From: Anaerolineaceae bacterium
GTDB lineage: Bacteria > Chloroflexota > Anaerolineae > Anaerolineales > Anaerolineaceae
Assembly: GCA_003501835.1 (NCBI GenBank)
Contig: DNOU01000021.1
Span: forward strand, 1 to 9,099
Length of the DNA: 9,099 bases
Direction of reading: 5' to 3'
A model generated the notes under the pieces. That model did not search any database, was not told the origin of the DNA, and saw only the letters and a program-made list of their open reading frames with translations. The position numbers were made by a program, and so were the translations under genes. Shown here piece after piece: positions 5,801-9,099 of the stretch (position 1 is its first letter; every line of letters starts with the position of its first letter).

Positions 5801-8563
5801 TTACATGCCCAACAGGGCTTCGCCCTTGTGGTTGAGGGCAGACTGTGCAGCAGCCAGCCGGGCGATGGGTACCCGGAACGGACTGCAGCTGACATAGTTG
5901 TTGCCGATAATGTGGCAGAACTCGATCGAATCTGGGTCGCCGCCATGCTCACCGCAGATACCCACCTCGAGGGTAGGACGCTCAGCACGTCCGTCATTGA
6001 TGGCCATTTGCATCAGCTTGCCCACGCCGCCGCGGTCAATCGTCTGGAAGGGATTCTGGGGCAAAATGCCTTCTTCCACGTATTTCACCAGGAAGCTGCG
6101 TTCAGCATCATCGCGGCTGTATCCAAAGGTCATCTGGGTAAGGTCGTTGGTACCAAAGGAGAAGAATTCTGCCTCTGTGGCAAGTTCACCTGCTGTCGCA
6201 GCAGCGCGCGGGATCTCGATCATGGTGCCGAACTTATAAGTAAATTCTGCGCCTTTTTCCTTCATCACCTTCCTGGCAATCTCTTCCAGGCGCGGCTGGA
6301 TCCAGTTGAGCTCGTTGATGATTCCGGTGAGCGGGATCATTACCTCGGGCTTGACCGAAATTCCGCGTAAGGTGCAGTCGGCTGCAGCTTCAAAGATTGC
6401 ACGCACCTGCATCTCGACGATCTGCGGCATCACGATGGAAAGACGTACGCCTCGCAGACCCATCATCGGGTTGGACTCGTGCATCCCCTTCACTTCGTTC
6501 AGAAGGGATTCTTTCTCTGCCAGACCCTCGGTCTCACCCTTTAACCGCATGGTGATCACCTCTTCCAGGAGTGATTCTTCGGAAGGCAGGAACTCATGCA
6601 GGGGTGGGTCGATGAGGCGGATGATCACGGGAAGCCCGTCCATGGCCTCAAAAATGCCGTCGAAGTCAGAACGCTGGTAGGGTAGCAGGATGTCGATGGC
6701 TTTCTGGCGTTCTTCGTCTGTCTTTGCCAGGATCATCTTCTGGACAGTTGGCAGACGGGAGGTCTCAAAGAACATGTGCTCGGTGCGGCAGAGACCAATT
6801 CCCATGGCGCCATATTGTCGGGCGCGGCGGGCATCCTTGGGGTAATCTGCATTTGCCCACACCTGCAAACCGGTGGTTGGCCAACCCTGTGGTGCCTTGC
6901 GCATCCCTTCGGTGGCGCTGATCTCGTCTGCCCACTTGAGCAGGGTCAAAAGTTCAGTCTGCTCTTCAAACGACGGAGTGGTCAGATCGATCTTACCCAC
7001 AAATGCTTCACCTGTGGTGCCATCCACCGAGATCCATTCACCTTCTTTGACAGTCACGCCATTGCACACCATGAGGCGTCTGTTCAGGTCAATTTGCACG
7101 CTGGAAGCACCAACGATGCAGGGTACGCCAAACTGTCGGGCAACCACGGCAGCATGACTGGTGGCGCCGCCTTCACTGGTGAGAATGCCCTTGGCAGCGA
7201 GCATGCCGTGCACATCATCCGGCTTGGTGAAAGGTCGGACCATGATGGTATCCTGCCCCTCCTCCTTGGCTTTCTTCTCAGTGAGGTCGGCATCAAAATA
7301 AACCTGACCCACTGCCGCGCCAGGAGAGGCATTCACACCGGAAGCAAAGAAACGGCCGTCTTTTTTGGCTTTGGCCTTGGTTTCGGTGCTGAATTGTGGG
7401 TGAAGAAGAGTATCCACATCGCCGGGGGTCACACGGCTGACTGCCACTTCCTTGGTGATCAGGCCTTCATTGACCATATCCACGGCAATTTTGACCGCAG
7501 CCTTGGCAGTTCGCTTGCCGTTGCGGCATTGCAGCATCCACAGCCGCCCGCGCTCAATGGTGAATTCAACATCCTGCATATCTTTGTAATGCAGTTCGAG
7601 CTTGGCAACGATATCCAGGAATTGCTTGTATGCTTCGGGGAGAGGACCACCCAGGTTTTCAATCTTTTCGGTGTTGCGAATGCCGGCAACCACATCCTCA
7701 CCCTGCGCGTTCAACAGGTAATCACCGTATAGCTTGCGCTCGCCAGTGGCCGGGTTGCGGGTGAATGCGACGCCGGTACCGGAATCATCGCCCATGTTGC
7801 CGAAGACCATGGTCACAATGCTGACTGCCGTTCCCAGTGAATCAGAAATATGGGTGGCGCGTCGATAATCCACGGCGCGTTTGCCGTTCCAGGATTTGAA
7901 CACGGCTTCAGTCGCCAGCCTCAATTGCTCCAACGGATCCTGGGGGAAATCAAAGCCTTTTTCATTGCGTACAACCACCTTGAACTGCTCCACCAGGCTT
8001 TTCAAATCCCCGGCAGTCATTTCAGTATCCGCTTTGTAACCTTTGGAGTGTTTCAAACCATCCAGGACCTGTTCGAAAGCTTCATCCGGGATGCCCAGCA
8101 CCACTGAACCGAACATCTGAATCAAACGGCGGTAGGAATCGAACACAAAGCGCTCGTTATTGGTCAGAGCAACCATGCCTTTTGCAGATTCATCGTTCAG
8201 ACCAATATTGAGGACGGTGTCCATCATACCGGGCATGGAATATTTGGCACCCGAGCGGCAGGAAACCAGCAGCGGATTGGTATTGCTGCCGAATTTCTTA
8301 CCCGCCTCCTTTTCAACTACCGCAAGATCTTCAAGCATTTCATCCCATAAACCGTCGGGGAATTTTTGTTCTACCTGGTAGGCATTACAGGCTTCCGTGG
8401 TAACAATGAATCCAGGAGGCACAGGGAGACCGATGCGCGCCATTTCGGCAAGGTTGGCGCCTTTTCCGCCAAGCAAACCGCGAACGTCATCCCAGTCTCC
8501 GCCAACGTACTTCTCGGCTTCTTCAATCTCGTGAAATAGATAAACCCATTTCTTTCCAGCCAT
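5801..8563 (-). CDS. ppdK: Pyruvate, phosphate dikinase
   Basis: Catalyses the reversible reaction of pyruvate, ATP and phosphate to phosphoenolpyruvate, AMP and diphosphate in the cytoplasm. It has 920 residues from ATG 8563, somewhat longer than the 874-residue Clostridium symbiosum enzyme. The N-terminal nucleotide-binding domain (about 25-350) has GGKGANL (Lys34) and SCRSGAKYSMPGMMDT (Arg103). The swivelling phosphohistidine domain has the motif GGATSHAAVVAR with catalytic His470; Thr468 matches the threonine regulated in the plant enzyme. The C-terminal PEP/pyruvate TIM barrel has GTNDLTQ at 804-810 and GICGEHGGDP with Cys870 at the acid/base cysteine position. An upstream in-frame ATG at 8611 would add 16 residues, but GGAGG sits 5 nt before ATG 8563 and nothing suitable precedes the earlier one. 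The downstream pdhABC operon is co-oriented and uses its product, pyruvate, so the locus may set flux at the PEP/pyruvate node. The related PEP synthase is excluded by the PPDK-type N-terminus and domain order. Confidence 0.96.
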   Translation of the reverse strand: MAGKKWVYLFHEIEEAEKYVGGDWDDVRGLLGGKGANLAEMARIGLPVPPGFIVTTEACNAYQVEQKFPDGLWDEMLEDLAVVEKEAGKKFGSNTNPLLVSCRSGAKYSMPGMMDTVLNIGLNDESAKGMVALTNNERFVFDSYRRLIQMFGSVVLGIPDEAFEQVLDGLKHSKGYKADTEMTAGDLKSLVEQFKVVVRNEKGFDFPQDPLEQLRLATEAVFKSWNGKRAVDYRRATHISDSLGTAVSIVTMVFGNMGDDSGTGVAFTRNPATGERKLYGDYLLNAQGEDVVAGIRNTEKIENLGGPLPEAYKQFLDIVAKLELHYKDMQDVEFTIERGRLWMLQCRNGKRTAKAAVKIAVDMVNEGLITKEVAVSRVTPGDVDTLLHPQFSTETKAKAKKDGRFFASGVNASPGAAVGQVYFDADLTEKKAKEEGQDTIMVRPFTKPDDVHGMLAAKGILTSEGGATSHAAVVARQFGVPCIVGASSVQIDLNRRLMVCNGVTVKEGEWISVDGTTGEAFVGKIDLTTPSFEEQTELLTLLKWADEISATEGMRKAPQGWPTTGLQVWANADYPKDARRARQYGAMGIGLCRTEHMFFETSRLPTVQKMILAKTDEERQKAIDILLPYQRSDFDGIFEAMDGLPVIIRLIDPPLHEFLPSEESLLEEVITMRLKGETEGLAEKESLLNEVKGMHESNPMMGLRGVRLSIVMPQIVEMQVRAIFEAAADCTLRGISVKPEVMIPLTGIINELNWIQPRLEEIARKVMKEKGAEFTYKFGTMIEIPRAAATAGELATEAEFFSFGTNDLTQMTFGYSRDDAERSFLVKYVEEGILPQNPFQTIDRGGVGKLMQMAINDGRAERPTLEVGICGEHGGDPDSIEFCHIIGNNYVSCSPFRVPIARLAAAQSALNHKGEALLGM

Positions 8564-8568
8564 TTTTT

Positions 8569-8573
8569 CCTCC
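8569..8573 (-). promoter_or_regulatory. Ribosome binding site of ppdK
   Basis: GGAGG on the minus strand with a 5-nt all-A spacer to ATG 8563. It overlaps an alternative in-frame ATG (8575-8573), which therefore cannot use it, so the start is at MAGKKW. Confidence 0.85.
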
Positions 8574-8595
8574 ATGAGAATTATGATTGCAAAAA

Positions 8596-8609
8596 GCCCA
8601 TTTTGGGGC
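8596..8609 (-). other. Short GC hairpin followed by T5 in the ppdK leader
   Basis: On the minus strand GCCC (8609-8606) and GGGC (8599-8596) flank CAAAAT and are followed directly by TTTTT (8595-8591). The layout resembles an intrinsic terminator but the stem is only 4 bp. It lies between the candidate ppdK promoter and the ppdK ribosome binding site, so it could be a weak attenuator or chance. Confidence 0.3.
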
Positions 8610-8638
8610 ATTGTAATGTTTTTGTTTCTAAGTGCTGA

Positions 8639-8647
8639 ATTTTACCA
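8639..8647 (-). promoter_or_regulatory. Candidate extended -10 promoter of ppdK
   Basis: The minus strand reads TGGTAAAAT, a TGn extension followed by TAAAAT (5 of 6 to the -10 consensus). No good -35 is visible 16-18 bp upstream, which is tolerable for an extended -10 element. Initiation about 7 nt downstream would leave a leader of roughly 65-70 nt before ATG 8563. Confidence 0.4.
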
Positions 8648-8749
8648 TAAATCGACCTTCATACACCGCTTTACCCCCAATTTGCGTCCTGGCATCAATG
8701 GCGGTCGTTTTGTAAACCATTTGCAAGGTGGATTCAACCATTTCTGTTT

Positions 8750-8755
8750 GATAAT
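8750..8755 (+). promoter_or_regulatory. Weak candidate -10 for the response-regulator gene
   Basis: GATAAT lies in the divergent gap, 26 nt before the GTG start. No matching -35 was found; TTGCAA at 8721-8726 is 23 bp away, which is too far. The rest of the 218-bp divergent gap shows no gene I would support. Confidence 0.22.
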
Positions 8756-8764
8756 AGGAAAGAA

Positions 8765-8785
8765 ATGGACGAGGTTTACCTGTGA
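8765..8785 (+). other. Six-codon mini-ORF overlapping the response-regulator start
   Basis: ATG 8765 encodes MDEVYL and stops at TGA 8783-8785, sharing GTGA with the GTG start at 8782. AGGA (8756-8759) lies 5 nt before its ATG, a plausible ribosome binding site, and the response-regulator SD falls inside the mini-ORF. This arrangement could couple translation of the two. There is no conservation evidence, so it may be chance. Confidence 0.3.
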
Positions 8786-9099
8786 AGATACTCGTGATTG
8801 ATGATGATCCGGCGATGACGGATCTGCTCAGGCTTATCCTTTCACCGATACAGGCAGCGATTATTACCTCCAACTCGAGCCCTGAAGGGCTCGCACTTGC
8901 CTACGAGCATCATCCTGATATTATCATCCTCGACCTCATGATGCCGGAAATGGACGGCTGGGAAGTTTGCACCAAGATTCGTGAATCCAGCAACGTTCCC
9001 ATTTTGATCATGTCCGCGATTGATAACCCCGGTTTGATCGCCAAGGCGTTGGACGCTGGGGCAGATGACTTTCTGGTGAAACCTGTTCCCAGCGGGGTG
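8782..9099 (+). CDS. Response regulator receiver protein (3' end missing)
   Basis: CheY-like receiver domain that would accept a phosphoryl group from a sensor histidine kinase. 106 codons are visible before the window ends, covering nearly the whole receiver. The key residues are present: the acidic pocket in VIDDDP (Asp7-Asp8-Asp9), phosphoacceptor Asp51 in LDLMMPEMDG, Ser78 in ILIMSA at the conserved Ser/Thr position, and Lys100 followed by Pro in LVKP. The start is GTG 8782: the frame is closed by TAG at 8755-8757, no ATG lies between, and GAGGT (8771-8775) is 6 nt upstream. The output domain lies beyond the window, so a stand-alone receiver, a winged-helix DNA-binding regulator and a fused kinase all remain possible. 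The gene is divergent from ppdK across 218 bp. A six-codon ORF at 8765-8785 overlaps the start. Confidence 0.93.
   Translation, partial: MKILVIDDDPAMTDLLRLILSPIQAAIITSNSSPEGLALAYEHHPDIIILDLMMPEMDGWEVCTKIRESSNVPILIMSAIDNPGLIAKALDAGADDFLVKPVPSGV

Noticed and set aside
6776..7732. 318-codon plus-strand ORF inside ppdK
   Set aside because: It lies wholly antisense to a conserved enzyme with intact catalytic motifs. The translation has no domain signature, and long antisense frames are expected from codon bias.
8609..8618. Short palindrome CATTGTAATG upstream of ppdK as an operator
   Set aside because: Four-base arms in AT-rich DNA are expected by chance.
8574..8801. 75-codon plus-strand ORF in the divergent gap
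   Set aside because: No ribosome binding site or recognisable domain. It occupies the promoter region of two divergent genes and runs into the regulator start in another frame.
8628..8873. 81-codon minus-strand ORF across the divergent gap and the start of the response regulator
   Set aside because: It overlaps the well-supported receiver domain on the opposite strand, has no good ribosome binding site before its ATG or internal ATGs, and resembles no family I recognise. The receiver-gene shadow explains its upstream part.
1..9099. Mobile element, CRISPR, tRNA/rRNA or novel defence system
   Set aside because: No transposase or integrase, no regularly spaced repeats, and no structured RNA pattern seen. 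Every large gene belongs to a familiar housekeeping or signalling family.

Overview
This 9.1-kb window is ordinary chromosomal DNA carrying central-metabolism genes. I see no mobile element, CRISPR array, RNA gene or defence-like cluster. The combination suggests a free-living bacterium, plausibly a Chloroflexota (Anaerolineae-like) lineage: a TPR-rich surface-anchored Slt-type transglycosylase, an alpha/beta-type pyruvate dehydrogenase, a PPDK, moderate GC content and AT-rich intergenic gaps. That assignment is a guess from general resemblance, not a search result.

Layout. Bases 1-2352 (+) hold a lytic transglycosylase whose first codons lie outside the window. The second visible codon is a Cys that looks like a lipoprotein acylation site. 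A 55-bp convergent gap follows, with a terminator facing the minus strand. Bases 2408-5622 (-) hold a compact three-gene operon, transcribed pdhA (E1 alpha), pdhB (E1 beta), pdhC (E2), with 9-nt and TGATG-type junctions. A 178-bp AT-rich gap (5623-5800) contains the ppdK terminator, the probable pdh promoter and two repeat structures that could be regulatory. Bases 5801-8563 (-) hold pyruvate, phosphate dikinase. A 218-bp divergent gap (8564-8781) separates it from a response-regulator gene that starts with GTG at 8782 (+) and runs off the end of the window.

How the genes fit together. PPDK interconverts phosphoenolpyruvate and pyruvate, and the E1-E2 complex converts pyruvate to acetyl-CoA, so the minus-strand block sits at the PEP/pyruvate/acetyl-CoA node. 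The E3 component (dihydrolipoamide dehydrogenase) is not in the window, and a terminator closes the operon after E2, so E3 must be encoded elsewhere. The transglycosylase (cell-wall remodelling) and the response regulator (signalling) appear to be unrelated neighbours.

The points most worth a second look are non-coding: an 11-bp direct repeat spaced 22 bp apart and a 16-bp inverted repeat upstream of pdhA, a short hairpin with a T run in the ppdK leader, and a six-codon mini-ORF overlapping the response-regulator start. I found no convincing undescribed system.
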